From Desulfoscipio geothermicus (GTDB lineage: Bacteria; Bacillota; Desulfotomaculia; Desulfotomaculales; Desulfallaceae), in contig JAENYS010000002.1 of assembly GCA_016841645.1 (NCBI GenBank), positions 62,001 through 126,000 of the forward strand: 64,000 nucleotides of DNA, read 5' to 3'. Below are positions 42,445-51,791 of this stretch, piece after piece. Position numbers and translations under genes: made by a program. The notes below the pieces were generated by a model. The model was not told the origin of the DNA. It saw only the letters and a list, made by a program, of their open reading frames with translations, and did not search any database. Position 1 is the stretch's first letter, and each line of letters starts with the position of its first letter.

Positions 42445-44115
42445 ATGAAGCTCAATAAAAATTTTCTCGGTACCTGGTTAGTTAATGAAAAAATAATAAC
42501 TGAAGCTCAGTTGGCCGAGGCGCTGGATGTTCAAAGAAAAGAGAAAAGTTTTTTAGGTAAGACATTGGTGAAGTTGAGGTTTTGTACAGAGGATGACATT
42601 GCCGGAGTGATTGCCAAACGTTCAGGCGTCGCTTTTATATCACTTGAGAAAACCGTTATTGACAGCGCTGCCGTGGCCACTCTGCCGGTTGAGGCGTATA
42701 AACGTTACAGGGCGCTGCCCATTGGTTTCAGCGATAATAAACTGGTGGTGGCCATGCAGCACCCCAGCAACATTATGGCCATCGACGACCTGCGCATTCT
42801 TTCCGGCTTTGATATAAAAGTGGTAGTAGCTCCCGACAGTGAACTTGACGCCATGATTGAAAAATACAGCCGGGCTAATATGGATTTTGAACAGGTTAAG
42901 GATGATCCGCAGGAAGACGAGCATATAACCATTGAAACTGAAGAGCAAACGACCAAGCCTGCAGTGCAATTGGCCAATATGATCATGGCCCAGGCGGTGG
43001 GTGCCAATGCCAGTGATGTGCATATTGAGTTGTACGAAAATAACCTGCGGGTTCGTTTCCGCATTGATGGCGTGCTGCACGACATTATGCAGCTGCCCAG
43101 AGTAATGCATGGCTCTTTAATATCCAGGATAAAAATTATGGCCAATATGAATATAGCCGAGCGTCGGGTCCCTCAGGATGGTCGAATGTCCTTGAAAATT
43201 GAAGGCCAAACTATTGACGTGCGGGTTGCCTCACTGCCCGCCAGCTATGGCGAGCGGTTGACTTTACGGCTGCTCAACCGGTCGTCTAATATAATAACTC
43301 TTGGTGAACTGGGCGTTTCCCCCGGGATGCTGGATAAATACCGCGAAGCCATTAGTCGACCCTATGGTTGCATTCTGGTTACAGGCCCTACGGGCAGCGG
43401 CAAAAGTACAACGCTTTACGCCGGCCTGGCTACGCTTGACAAGATTGCCAAAAATATTATTACCGTGGAAGATCCGGTTGAGTATCGCATGGATGGTATC
43501 AACCAGGTGCAAATCAATCCCAAGGCCGGCCTTACCTTTGCTTCCGGCTTGCGTTCCATACTGCGCAGCGACCCCGACATCATTATGGTTGGTGAAATTA
43601 GGGACCAGGAGACAGCAAAACTGGCTATTGAGTCGGCCCTTACGGGGCACCTGGTTTTTTCCACTCTGCATACCAATGACGCGCCGGGTTCCATCACTCG
43701 CCTGACGGAAATGGGCATTGAGCCGTTTTTAACCGCATCTTCGCTGTTGTGTGTGCTGGCTCAGCGTTTGGCGAGGGTACTATGTCCCAATTGCAAAGAG
43801 CCCTATATTATGCAGAGAGATAAAATGCAGGATTTTCCCGACTTCCCCTTCGAGGAAAATGAAACCGAGGTCAGGCTGTACCGCCCGGCGGGGTGCATGC
43901 GTTGCAGCAACACGGGTTACCGGGGCAGGACCGGCATTTATGAATTGCTTTTTGTTAGCGAAAGAATACAAAACATGACCTTGGAGCGAAAATCGTCCCG
44001 GGAAATCAGAAATGCAGCTATTGCCGAGGGTATGGTGACACTGCGCCGAGACGGTTTGATTAAGGTCAAACAGGGTATCACTTCATTGGAGGAATTGGTT
44101 CGGGTGGTGGTTTAG
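42445..44115 (+). CDS. pilB: Type IV pilus assembly ATPase PilB (GspE family)
   Basis: Hexameric extension ATPase of 556 aa. Residues 1-150 form an MshEN/T2SSE-N region (LGTWLVNEKIITEAQLAEAL, FLGKTLVKLRFCTEDDI), a fold that in MshE-type ATPases binds c-di-GMP. The core has Walker A GPTGSGKST (314-322), the Asp box, Walker B IIMVGEIRDQETAKLA and the His box. A zinc-binding CPNC..CMRC set lies near residues 450-490. The ATG 42445 start has GGGG 9 nt upstream. It is first in the riboswitch-controlled operon. Confidence 0.94.
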   Translation: MKLNKNFLGTWLVNEKIITEAQLAEALDVQRKEKSFLGKTLVKLRFCTEDDIAGVIAKRSGVAFISLEKTVIDSAAVATLPVEAYKRYRALPIGFSDNKLVVAMQHPSNIMAIDDLRILSGFDIKVVVAPDSELDAMIEKYSRANMDFEQVKDDPQEDEHITIETEEQTTKPAVQLANMIMAQAVGANASDVHIELYENNLRVRFRIDGVLHDIMQLPRVMHGSLISRIKIMANMNIAERRVPQDGRMSLKIEGQTIDVRVASLPASYGERLTLRLLNRSSNIITLGELGVSPGMLDKYREAISRPYGCILVTGPTGSGKSTTLYAGLATLDKIAKNIITVEDPVEYRMDGINQVQINPKAGLTFASGLRSILRSDPDIIMVGEIRDQETAKLAIESALTGHLVFSTLHTNDAPGSITRLTEMGIEPFLTASSLLCVLAQRLARVLCPNCKEPYIMQRDKMQDFPDFPFEENETEVRLYRPAGCMRCSNTGYRGRTGIYELLFVSERIQNMTLERKSSREIRNAAIAEGMVTLRRDGLIKVKQGITSLEELVRVVV

Positions 44116-45186
44116 ATGGATTTAAATGAAATACTTATTCAAACAGTTAAAATGTACGGCTCAGACCTGCACCTGGCGGCCGGTATACCTCCCGTGGTGC
44201 GTGTCAACGGGGAGTTGGTTAGACTTTCTATGCCCCGTTTGATGCCGTCTGATATTGAAGAACTGGTTTTCCCCTTGCTTCAACCCATACAGCGGGAGCA
44301 TCTGGAACAAAACAAGGAGTTGGATTTTTCCTATTCATTACCGGGAGTCAGCCGCTTCCGGGGTAATATTATGTGGCAGCGCGGTTCCCTGGGGGTCAAC
44401 TTTCGGGTGGTATCTATGCAAATACCCCGCCTGGGAGAGTTGGGCCTGCCGGAGGCTGTGAGGAATTTGGCCATGCTGCCCCGCGGGCTGGTATTGGTTA
44501 CCGGTCCAACCGGCAGCGGCAAATCTACCACTCTGGCCGCGTTAATTAATACTATAAATGAACAGCGCAGTTTAAACATATTGACGGTGGAGGACCCAAT
44601 CGAGTATTTGCACAGCCACCAAAAATCAATTGTCAAGCAGCGCGAGGTGGGCAGCGACACTCACTCCTTCGCTGCTGCTTTAAGGCATGCGCTGCGTCAC
44701 GACCCCGATGTTATTTTAATCGGTGAAATGCGGGATACCGAAAGTATTGCCATTGCCCTTACCGCCGCGGAAACAGGACATTTGGTTTTCTCAACGCTGC
44801 ACACTCAGACGGCGGCTCTGGCCGTGCACCGTATAGTGGATGTATTTACCGAGGGCATGCGCAGCCAGATCAGGCAGCAGCTGGCCGACTCTTTGCAAGG
44901 AGTGCTGGCCCAGCAATTAATAACGCGCAAAGACGGCCGGGGGCGGGTAGCGGCGGTGGAATTGCTGCTTACCAATCCGGCGGTGCGAAATTTAATTCGC
45001 GAGGCCAAGGAACACCAGCTATACAGTGTTATGCAAACCGGGCGCGGCGCGGGCATGCAGACTATGGATCAGGCTCTGGCCGAATTGTGCCTGGCGGGTG
45101 CCATCACCAGGGAAAATGCCCTTGAGCGGTCTGTGGATAAGGTTGAGTTGGAGAGGGCGCTGCGCAAGCAGAATTTTATGTTATAG
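44116..45186 (+). CDS. pilT: Pilus retraction ATPase PilT (copy 1)
   Basis: Twitching-motility ATPase of 356 aa that depolymerises the pilus. The N-terminal DLHLAAGIPPVVRVNGEL, Walker A GPTGSGKST (130-138), ILTVEDPIEYLH, VILIGEMRDTESI and HLVFSTLHTQ motifs are complete, and the C-terminal segment is PilT-like (AVRNLIREAKEHQLYSVMQTG). The ATG immediately follows the pilB stop without a gap. A second PilT paralogue lies at 57.9 kb outside the riboswitch-controlled unit. Confidence 0.94.
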   Translation: MDLNEILIQTVKMYGSDLHLAAGIPPVVRVNGELVRLSMPRLMPSDIEELVFPLLQPIQREHLEQNKELDFSYSLPGVSRFRGNIMWQRGSLGVNFRVVSMQIPRLGELGLPEAVRNLAMLPRGLVLVTGPTGSGKSTTLAALINTINEQRSLNILTVEDPIEYLHSHQKSIVKQREVGSDTHSFAAALRHALRHDPDVILIGEMRDTESIAIALTAAETGHLVFSTLHTQTAALAVHRIVDVFTEGMRSQIRQQLADSLQGVLAQQLITRKDGRGRVAAVELLLTNPAVRNLIREAKEHQLYSVMQTGRGAGMQTMDQALAELCLAGAITRENALERSVDKVELERALRKQNFML

Positions 45187-45223
45187 TTATCCGGTTGGTT
45201 ATAGCCGAGAAAGGTATGATAGC

Positions 45224-46432
45224 ATGCCTATGTACGCTTACGAGGCGTTTGACAATGCCGGGGTTCCGGTAAGCGGTAAACTGGAGGCCGAGCATGAGCA
45301 GTCGGCCGCCGGGCGGCTGCGCAAAATGGGCTACATCGTTGTTGAAATAGCCGAGGTCAAGGAAACATCATTAAGAAAAACCTTCAGCAGACAACGCAAA
45401 ATTAAAGTAGGAGATATTACTTTTTTCAGCAGGCAACTGGCTGCCATGATTTCGGCCGGTATACCGCTGACGCGTTGTTTATATACTTTGCACGAACAAA
45501 CCAACAACGCCAAATTGCGCGGCATTATAGGCGAAATTGCTCGCAATGTGGAGGGAGGCATGAGTTTATCCGAGTCGCTGCGGGCGTATCCGGATGTGTT
45601 TTCTCCTATGTTCGTAGACATGATCAGAGCCGGGGAAGTGGGCGGCGCTATGGAAGAAATGCTTAAGCGCCTTTCAGAACAATTGGAGCGCAATAAGATA
45701 CTGCGGGACAATATCCGTGCCGCTACTTTTTACCCTACCGTGGTAATTTTATTCGCCGGCTTTGTTGTAACTGCCATGCTGTTTTTTGTTGTGCCGGTAT
45801 TTATTGGTTTTTTCCCACCCGGCACCCCCCTGCCCCTGCCCACTAAAATAGTTATTGCTCTAAGCAATTCCCTGCGCTATTACTGGTATATACATTTATG
45901 TTTGCTTATAGCCTTTGTGCTGGGAATGCGATTTTACCTGGCGAGTGACGCGGGTAAAAAAGCCTGGGACAGTATTAAATTTTGGTTGCCGGTTTTTGGT
46001 GATATATTTAAAAAGGCCGCTGTGGCGAGCTTTTCCCGTACTCTATCCACATTGCTGGCCGGGGGTATCCCGGTTTTGCAGGCGTTGGAGACGGCAGGCC
46101 CGGCGACAGGCAGTATGCAAATCACAAAAGCGGTCCAGCAGACCGGGGTTGGCCTTCAAGAGGGGCGGGGAATTGCGGTACTGCTTCAGAAAAGCGGCTT
46201 TTTCCCTCCCATGTTGGTCAATATGGTGGCCATTGGTGAGGAAACAGGTGAATTGTCCGCTCTGCTGGGCAAGGTTGCCGAGTTTTACGAAGAAGAAGTA
46301 GCTATCACCACCAAGGGGCTGACATCGCTGCTGGAGCCGGTGCTGCTGATAGTAATTGGCTGTATCATCGGGGGGATGGTAATTTCCATTTACCTGCCTA
46401 TATTTACTGCCGTAACCTCGGTAGGGAGGTAA
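45224..46432 (+). CDS. pilC: Inner-membrane platform protein PilC (GspF family)
   Basis: Platform protein of 402 aa on which the pilus is assembled. Two GspF domains are visible, each beginning with a motif such as FFSRQLAAMISAGIPL (about residue 65) and FSRTLSTLLAGGIPVLQALE (about residue 268). Hydrophobic segments lie near 170-195, 220-240 and the C-terminus (LLEPVLLIVIGCIIGGMVISI). ATG 45224 follows AGAAAGG. Fits the usual pilB-pilT-pilC order. Confidence 0.93.
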   Translation: MPMYAYEAFDNAGVPVSGKLEAEHEQSAAGRLRKMGYIVVEIAEVKETSLRKTFSRQRKIKVGDITFFSRQLAAMISAGIPLTRCLYTLHEQTNNAKLRGIIGEIARNVEGGMSLSESLRAYPDVFSPMFVDMIRAGEVGGAMEEMLKRLSEQLERNKILRDNIRAATFYPTVVILFAGFVVTAMLFFVVPVFIGFFPPGTPLPLPTKIVIALSNSLRYYWYIHLCLLIAFVLGMRFYLASDAGKKAWDSIKFWLPVFGDIFKKAAVASFSRTLSTLLAGGIPVLQALETAGPATGSMQITKAVQQTGVGLQEGRGIAVLLQKSGFFPPMLVNMVAIGEETGELSALLGKVAEFYEEEVAITTKGLTSLLEPVLLIVIGCIIGGMVISIYLPIFTAVTSVGR

Positions 46433-46433
46433 A

Positions 46434-47174
46434 ATGATGATTGAGGAGGGAATAACCCGGGACGCGGCAAATAATAATATGGAAGCGGCCATAGCGGATT
46501 ACCTCCGCTGCCCGGATGAGTGGCACCTGCAGCGAGTAGTGCGGGATGGTTCCCGTCTGGTGCACCATTTTGCCAATCTATATGCCCTGGATCGTCCAAA
46601 AGAGGATGTGTTGCAGGCAGGTTTTGAAGGTTTGATCAAGTCGGTTAAACGGTATGACCCGGAGCGCGGTGTTGCCTTTGCCACCTACGCTAGTCATTGC
46701 ATTATGGGTGAGATCCGGCACTATATTCGCAAAGAGGCCGCTTTTTACCGGCCGGGTTGGGCCGCTGATTTACAGGGCAGGGTAGACCGGTTTATTGAAG
46801 AGTGCCTTAAACAAACCGGTAATGTGCCTGCAGTCAGCGAAATTGCCGCGGCATTAAACGTGCGGGAAGAAGGCGTTATCCAGGCCATGCGGGCGGGTTT
46901 GGTTTCCTTAGAGGATATTGATATATCCAAAATTCATAGCTTGCGATATGAAAGTTTTCACTTGCCAATTGAGGATATTATCGTTCTCGGGCAGGCCCTG
47001 GAAAAATTGTCTGCATTACAGCGCAGGGTGATCGGGCTGCTGTTTTACCGGGATATGACCCAGAACGAGGTGGCAGAAGAACTGGGCATAAGCCAGCGCA
47101 AGGTATCCAGGATTTTAAATAAAAGCCTTAAAATAATGGCAGAATTTATATCGGTGTTCCGCAAACGGCCTTGA
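46434..47174 (+). CDS. Sigma-70 family sigma factor (SigB/SigF/SigG-like) within the pil operon
   Basis: Sigma factor of about 246 aa. Region 2 has EDVLQAGFEGLIKSVKRYDP, FATYASHCIMGEIRHYIR; region 3 follows (VPAVSEIAAALNVREEGVIQ); region 4 has LSALQRRVIGLLFYRDMTQNE and the HTH VAEELGISQRKVSRIL. This pattern is closest to the SigB/SigF/SigG class of Firmicutes. The start ATG 46434 lies 2 bases after the pilC stop; ATG 46437 is better spaced from GGGAGG. No anti-sigma gene is adjacent. Its target promoters are unknown; the pilin genes downstream are candidates (inference). Confidence 0.88.
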   Translation: MMIEEGITRDAANNNMEAAIADYLRCPDEWHLQRVVRDGSRLVHHFANLYALDRPKEDVLQAGFEGLIKSVKRYDPERGVAFATYASHCIMGEIRHYIRKEAAFYRPGWAADLQGRVDRFIEECLKQTGNVPAVSEIAAALNVREEGVIQAMRAGLVSLEDIDISKIHSLRYESFHLPIEDIIVLGQALEKLSALQRRVIGLLFYRDMTQNEVAEELGISQRKVSRILNKSLKIMAEFISVFRKRP

Positions 47175-47237
47175 TAATATTGTTTGCTTGTTGAATAAGG
47201 AGCAGGAAATTACCAAGCCAATTAAAGGGAGTTGGTA

Positions 47238-48311
47238 GTGCTTATGCAATTTTTAAAGTCTTCCGGCGCGGTAGGCCTGGAACTGGACACGGGGATTATC
47301 CGTGTGGTGGGCCTAAGTGGCGTTAAGCATGCGCCATCCCTGGTAGCGGCAGGAGAAATAACCATCCCTGAAGATGCCGTGTCCGAGGGGGTGGTGGATG
47401 ATGTTGACGCAGTTGCCCGGGCATTGGAAGAGCTATGGGCTAAAACACGCATAGGCAGCCGTGAGGTGACGCTGGGCATATCCAACCAAGGCGTGCTGAT
47501 GCGGCTGGCCAACTTTCCTAAAATTCCGTACAATAAACTTGCCCAGGCGCTACGTTTTCAAGCCGGTGAATACTTTCCCATACCGCTTGAGGAAATGGTG
47601 TTTGACCACGCGGTAATGGGCGAAGTGGATGGTGATAACGGTCTCCAACTACAAATATTGCTGGTGGCGGCCAGACGGGATTTACTTGATAAAAGCCTGC
47701 AGGCGGTGCAGAAGGCGGCCCTGGTGCCTCGGGTGGTGGATGCTGCCTCTCTAGCTCTGTTGCGTACGCTGCCCGCGGAACGGCTGGAAAGTTCCGTGTT
47801 GCTGGTTGACATATCCAACGGGCTTACCACGCTGCTTCTGGTGGCGGGCGGTATACCGCGCTTTGCCCGGGTGATACCGCACTCTCTAAAATCATACGCA
47901 CGTGAACTGGACAGGCCGTTGGAAGAACTGCTTCAGGCAGTGCGCCAGGCGGCTGCGGCGGCTCAGGAAGACCTGTCGCCAAGCGAGCATACCCCGGGTG
48001 CCGGTCATGCGGCTGTCGAGCCGCCGGGCGCATGGGAATTGACGCTGGCCAATGAAATACGCTCTTCAATCAGCTATTACATGACCCAAACCGGAGAGGT
48101 CGCAGTGGACGCGGTGATTATCAGCGGACGGGGCGCCCGGTTGGCGGGGCTGACCGGGTATTTGCAGGCGGAAATTGATGTGCCGGTGGAGATTATTGAC
48201 CCGCTGGTTAATATCAAAGATTCCGCCCGGGTCAAAGGTGTGGATTTGCGGCGCAAAGGACCGGATTTTGCCGTAACTACCGGCCTGGCTTTGCGTGGAC
48301 TGGAGGAATAA
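47238..48311 (+). CDS. pilM: Type IV pilus assembly protein PilM
   Basis: Actin/FtsA-fold ATPase of about 357 aa that links PilN to the cytoplasmic motor. GAVGLELDTGIIRVVGLSG and the SHS2-type segment IPLEEMVFDHAVMG, VLLVDISNGLTTLLLVAGG, plus the late IISGRGARLAGLTGYLQAEI fit PilM. GTG 47238 is chosen since AAAGGGAG ends 6 nt upstream; ATG 47244 is possible. The order pilM-pilN-pilO follows. Confidence 0.9.
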   Translation: MLMQFLKSSGAVGLELDTGIIRVVGLSGVKHAPSLVAAGEITIPEDAVSEGVVDDVDAVARALEELWAKTRIGSREVTLGISNQGVLMRLANFPKIPYNKLAQALRFQAGEYFPIPLEEMVFDHAVMGEVDGDNGLQLQILLVAARRDLLDKSLQAVQKAALVPRVVDAASLALLRTLPAERLESSVLLVDISNGLTTLLLVAGGIPRFARVIPHSLKSYARELDRPLEELLQAVRQAAAAAQEDLSPSEHTPGAGHAAVEPPGAWELTLANEIRSSISYYMTQTGEVAVDAVIISGRGARLAGLTGYLQAEIDVPVEIIDPLVNIKDSARVKGVDLRRKGPDFAVTTGLALRGLEE

Positions 48312-48314
48312 CGT

Positions 48315-49025
48315 TTGTATATCAAAATAAATCTATTGCCGCCGGAGATAAAGGCCCGATGGGAACGCGAGCGTAAAAAGCGCACCGCGCTGTTAACGGC
48401 AGGTGTTGTGCTGGCGATTTTTATCGTGATATACAGCGTACTGGTGCTGGCTACGTTTCAAGTGCGGGCCGGGGTGGCCAGGTTGCAGAAGGAGCGTACG
48501 GAGTTGGAAAGCAAAATCCCCGCTTTGCAGCAATATGCCCAATTGCAGAACCAGGTTGAGCAAGCCGAGGGGTTAATTAAAGAAGCGGTAGGTACTCCAC
48601 CGGCGTGGAAGTCAATTTTGGAAAACATTGGGCTGTATATACCCGTGAACGTGTGGTTGACAGACCTTTCGTACACCAATGAAAAGAATGAAGACAAACA
48701 AAAAAGTACCAATATCAACAATAATATGGCAAACAACCAGGCTGCAAACGACCTGGCGAAGAGCGTGCAGGATGTAGCAAAGGCTATCCAGGGGGTAAAA
48801 AACGGGACAAAACAGCAGGCAGCACCCGAGCTCGGAGGCGAGTTGACCATCCGGGGTTATGCTTTTGAATACGCCGCGGTAACGCAGTGGCTGGAGCAAA
48901 TCCGCCAAATACCGGAGTTGACCAATGTTAACTGTCAGTTTTCCTCCAAGGAGGAATTGAATAGGGAACCGGTAATTCATTTTGAAATTAAAGCCCAGGT
49001 GCTTTCAGGGCAACCCGCCGGTTAA
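48315..49025 (+). CDS. pilN: Type IV pilus assembly protein PilN
   Basis: A 236-aa bitopic membrane protein. The cytoplasmic N-terminus IKINLLPPEIKARWER is the PilM-binding INLLP motif. One transmembrane helix (LLTAGVVLAIFIVIYSVLVL) is followed by a coiled coil and a ferredoxin-like periplasmic-side domain. An Asn/Gln/Lys-rich insert (about residues 120-160) is unusual. TTG 48315 is preceded by GGAGG at 8 nt and lies 3 bp after pilM. In a monoderm the outer domain faces the cell wall. Confidence 0.89.
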   Translation: MYIKINLLPPEIKARWERERKKRTALLTAGVVLAIFIVIYSVLVLATFQVRAGVARLQKERTELESKIPALQQYAQLQNQVEQAEGLIKEAVGTPPAWKSILENIGLYIPVNVWLTDLSYTNEKNEDKQKSTNINNNMANNQAANDLAKSVQDVAKAIQGVKNGTKQQAAPELGGELTIRGYAFEYAAVTQWLEQIRQIPELTNVNCQFSSKEELNREPVIHFEIKAQVLSGQPAG

Positions 49026-49069
49026 TCGATCATGATATTCATATAGCAGCAAAAGTAGGTGATGGTTAA

Positions 49070-49603
49070 GTGAACAAATCAAATTACTCCCGTGAGGAAA
49101 TGCTGGCTATTGGCCTGGGGACCGCCGCAATCATATTAATGGTGTTTTTACTATACAACCAGTTGAATGAACTGAAGGGAGGATATGCTGCTATTGCCCG
49201 GGAACGTGCTACCCTGAACCAAACGCAAGCATCTTACCAGGGATTGAAACAGTTGGAAAGCCGGGCCAAACAAATGCAGGAGCGATTGAACGAGCTCAAT
49301 AAAGCGTTTCCCGAGTATCCCGCGGAAGATTTATTGATTAATGATATCGGCAATATTACCATGGCTACCGGCAGCGATCTGCTGCAAGTGCAATTTGCCG
49401 AGCGCACGCCCCAAAAGAAATACGTGGAAATGCCTGTGACCATTGCCTTGAAGGCAAATTATCATGGTATGATTGATTTGTTGGACTACTTGCAAAACGG
49501 TCCCCGGGCGCTGCGTATAGAGGAATTTGCCATGAGCGGGGGTAATCAGATGTCACCGGGTATCAGCGCCAACATCATGACTACCGCATTTTATACAGAA
49601 TAG
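49070..49603 (+). CDS. pilO: Type IV pilus assembly protein PilO
   Basis: A 177-aa partner of PilN. One transmembrane helix near the N-terminus (MLAIGLGTAAIILMVFLLY), a coiled coil (residues 30-80) with ELNKAFPEYPAEDLLINDI, then a ferredoxin-like domain ending with MPVTIALKANYHGMIDLLDYL. GTG 49070 is preceded by AGGTGA. Family call is by position after pilM-pilN and by the typical topology. Confidence 0.87.
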   Translation: MNKSNYSREEMLAIGLGTAAIILMVFLLYNQLNELKGGYAAIARERATLNQTQASYQGLKQLESRAKQMQERLNELNKAFPEYPAEDLLINDIGNITMATGSDLLQVQFAERTPQKKYVEMPVTIALKANYHGMIDLLDYLQNGPRALRIEEFAMSGGNQMSPGISANIMTTAFYTE

Positions 49604-49648
49604 GGTTCGTTTTATAATATTTTAACGATGCGGAAGGAGTAGTAAAGC

Positions 49649-50422
49649 GTGCCCATGCCAAAGATTAACATCAACCGGGAGCAACTAACCCAATTTGTTG
49701 TTAACAATAAAAAAAATCTGATCATCGGCGGCGTTATATTGCTGGTTGGTATTATCATTCTGGTTGTGCTATTTAGATTGAACTACAACTTTATTAATAA
49801 AAACCGGGACGTTGATATTCAGCAGCAGACCGGCAGCGAGACTGCCAAAAGCCCGGACTCCGGGACTGTGAGTACATACTTGCCGGACACCGGCCGTAAA
49901 CTGGAAGACAGCAATGAGATTCGTGATCCTTTCAGCAGTGGCATGGTTTTAAAAGGTATCATTACAGGCGGCAGCGGTGGCAACTTGGCCATTATTGAAT
50001 CTGGAAACACAGCTTTTGTGGCCGGCCCCGGCGAGGAAATAGCCGGGGGTTGGACGGTTACGGAAATAAAACGCAGTGCCGTTATTATAAAAATGGGTAT
50101 ACATAAATTGCAGTTGGAATTTAACGGTCGGGTCAAGGATTTAACCCCCCGGGCAGTCCAGGCTAAGCCGGCAGCTAATAAATCCTCAGAAAAGACTGCA
50201 GCGGTAGGACAGAATAAAACCGGGGCAGACGACTCTGCAAATGATACTACGGCGATGGACAAGACAGCGTTCGGAGACACAGAAGAGCAATCATCCACTG
50301 AGGCGTCCGGTGAAACGTCCGGGCAAGGCAGTGAACAAATCTCTAAACAAACGTCTGAACCAACAGCAAAAATGGATAACCAGTCATCTGACACGACAGG
50401 CGAAGAAGGTGTTGACGAATGA
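49649..50422 (+). CDS. PilP-like pilus assembly protein
   Basis: A 257-aa protein with an N-terminal transmembrane helix (NLIIGGVILLVGIIILVVLF). The middle (residues 90-165: DPFSSGMVLKGIITGG, AFVAGPGEEIAGGWTVTEI, VIIKMGIHKLQLEF) resembles the PilP/GspC homology-region beta-domain. The last 90 residues are Ser/Thr/Gln/Glu-rich and low complexity, probably a flexible wall-spanning tail. GTG 49649 has AAGGAG upstream. It ends 4 nt inside the next gene (ATGA overlap), the position pilP has before pilQ. Confidence 0.78.
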   Translation: MPMPKININREQLTQFVVNNKKNLIIGGVILLVGIIILVVLFRLNYNFINKNRDVDIQQQTGSETAKSPDSGTVSTYLPDTGRKLEDSNEIRDPFSSGMVLKGIITGGSGGNLAIIESGNTAFVAGPGEEIAGGWTVTEIKRSAVIIKMGIHKLQLEFNGRVKDLTPRAVQAKPAANKSSEKTAAVGQNKTGADDSANDTTAMDKTAFGDTEEQSSTEASGETSGQGSEQISKQTSEPTAKMDNQSSDTTGEEGVDE

Positions 50423-51741
50423 CCGGTAAAATTCAAGACAATGGTCGTGCATGTAAAGGACTGGTGAATATAATAACCCCAGTTTTGGTTTTTGCACTGT
50501 TGTTCTATTTATGTCCGGCCTTTGCCGACGGTCCGGCTGCCGGTTACGGTTCCCCCGGCAGCGCCGGCAAAAGCAATGCATTACCGGCCTTGGCTGCCAC
50601 CGCCTACCCGGTGGACTCGGCTTTTACAATAAACAATGAACGGATATCCCTGGATTTTCGGGGTGTGGATATCCGGGACGTGTTGTCCGCGCTGGCTATT
50701 AAAATGGGCGTGGATATTATACTGGTGGATGCGGAGCCTGTGGAGATTAACTTTAAAGCCAACAATATTACTCCCCTACAGGCGATGGAGCTGATCATTG
50801 AAGGGCAGGGGCTGACCTACCTGCAAAACGGCCAAATCATGCTGGTGGGCACCCCGGGTATATTGCAGAATAATTTTTTTGACCAGATGATCTTGACGAG
50901 GTTCAGCCTTTATTACGTGCCGGCGGATAAGATAAAGGAGCTTATTGGAACTCTGGGAGTTGAGCAGGTCAGCGTCACTGTGGATACCAACCAGAACCTG
51001 ATCTGGGTGCAGGGCACCGCCCAGGTTTTGAAAAAAGTGCGGGAGCTGATTTACGCGGTAGACACCGAGGACAGCCGGCTTTCTCTGGAATATAAAACCC
51101 TCACGCTGACCCAGATACCCACTGACCAAGCGGTGGAATTGCTTAAGGGCGTCGGCATTGAACTAAAACGTTTCGTGCAGCTTGATAACAGGCTTTTGGT
51201 GTTTGACAGCGAGCTTTTCTCCCGCTGGGATAAAATTGAGACGCTGGTCAAGGAACTGGATATAACGGCAGCAAGCAAGCGAAAGGTGTTTGTTTACCAG
51301 TTTAAGAATATTACTGCCGGTTATGCGGCGGAGAGATTGACATCGTTTAACTTCGGTGACGAGGTTAAAACGATAACCTATAACTACGAAAAATTCGGCA
51401 AGGAGTTGCTGGTCATTTGCCCCTCACATTTGGTGACTCCGGTGCGCAGTGCGCTGGTCAGCCTGGACACTACGCGCCAGAAAACCAGGGTACCCGTGCT
51501 AACGGCAACCGGTGAGAGAGCGCGCCAGAGTCTGTACGCCAAACGAAACCTGCTGAGTGAACTGTCCGGCATTTCACTGGCTAACTTTCATGTTTCCAAT
51601 AACCTGTCGGGCGATAACGATAACCCGGAATATGTGCTGTGGGTTGAGGAGACGCCAGATAATGTGCAGCTGGTGAAGGACTTGATTGGGGAGATGGATT
51701 GTGGGTCAAGTAGCGGGGAAGGCGAGACTGGTGGAGATTAG
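50419..51741 (+). CDS. Secretin N-domain protein without secretin barrel (PilQ-like)
   Basis: A 440-aa protein with a signal sequence (IITPVLVFALLFYLCPAFA). It has an STN-type N0 domain (ISLDFRGVDIRDVLSALAIK) and repeated NolW/N1-type domains (FSLYYVPADKIKELIGTLG; LTLTQIPTDQAVELLKGVG; VYQFKNITAGYAAERLTSF). The C-terminal secretin barrel seen in PilQ (about 200 more residues with its conserved signature) is absent; the protein ends after a short acidic tail. The ATG overlaps the previous stop. It takes the pilQ position after pilM-N-O-P, but a monoderm needs no outer-membrane pore, so a wall-located ring is one idea (inference). Confidence 0.85.
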   Translation: MTGKIQDNGRACKGLVNIITPVLVFALLFYLCPAFADGPAAGYGSPGSAGKSNALPALAATAYPVDSAFTINNERISLDFRGVDIRDVLSALAIKMGVDIILVDAEPVEINFKANNITPLQAMELIIEGQGLTYLQNGQIMLVGTPGILQNNFFDQMILTRFSLYYVPADKIKELIGTLGVEQVSVTVDTNQNLIWVQGTAQVLKKVRELIYAVDTEDSRLSLEYKTLTLTQIPTDQAVELLKGVGIELKRFVQLDNRLLVFDSELFSRWDKIETLVKELDITAASKRKVFVYQFKNITAGYAAERLTSFNFGDEVKTITYNYEKFGKELLVICPSHLVTPVRSALVSLDTTRQKTRVPVLTATGERARQSLYAKRNLLSELSGISLANFHVSNNLSGDNDNPEYVLWVEETPDNVQLVKDLIGEMDCGSSSGEGETGGD

Positions 51742-51791
51742 GGGACGAAATTGATTAGTGGAATAATTTGTTGAAAAAATAATGCGGATTG

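Noticed and set aside
49819-50436. A 205-codon minus-strand frame across the PilP-like gene
   Set aside because: It is the antisense of the low-complexity tail; no ribosome binding site or motif.
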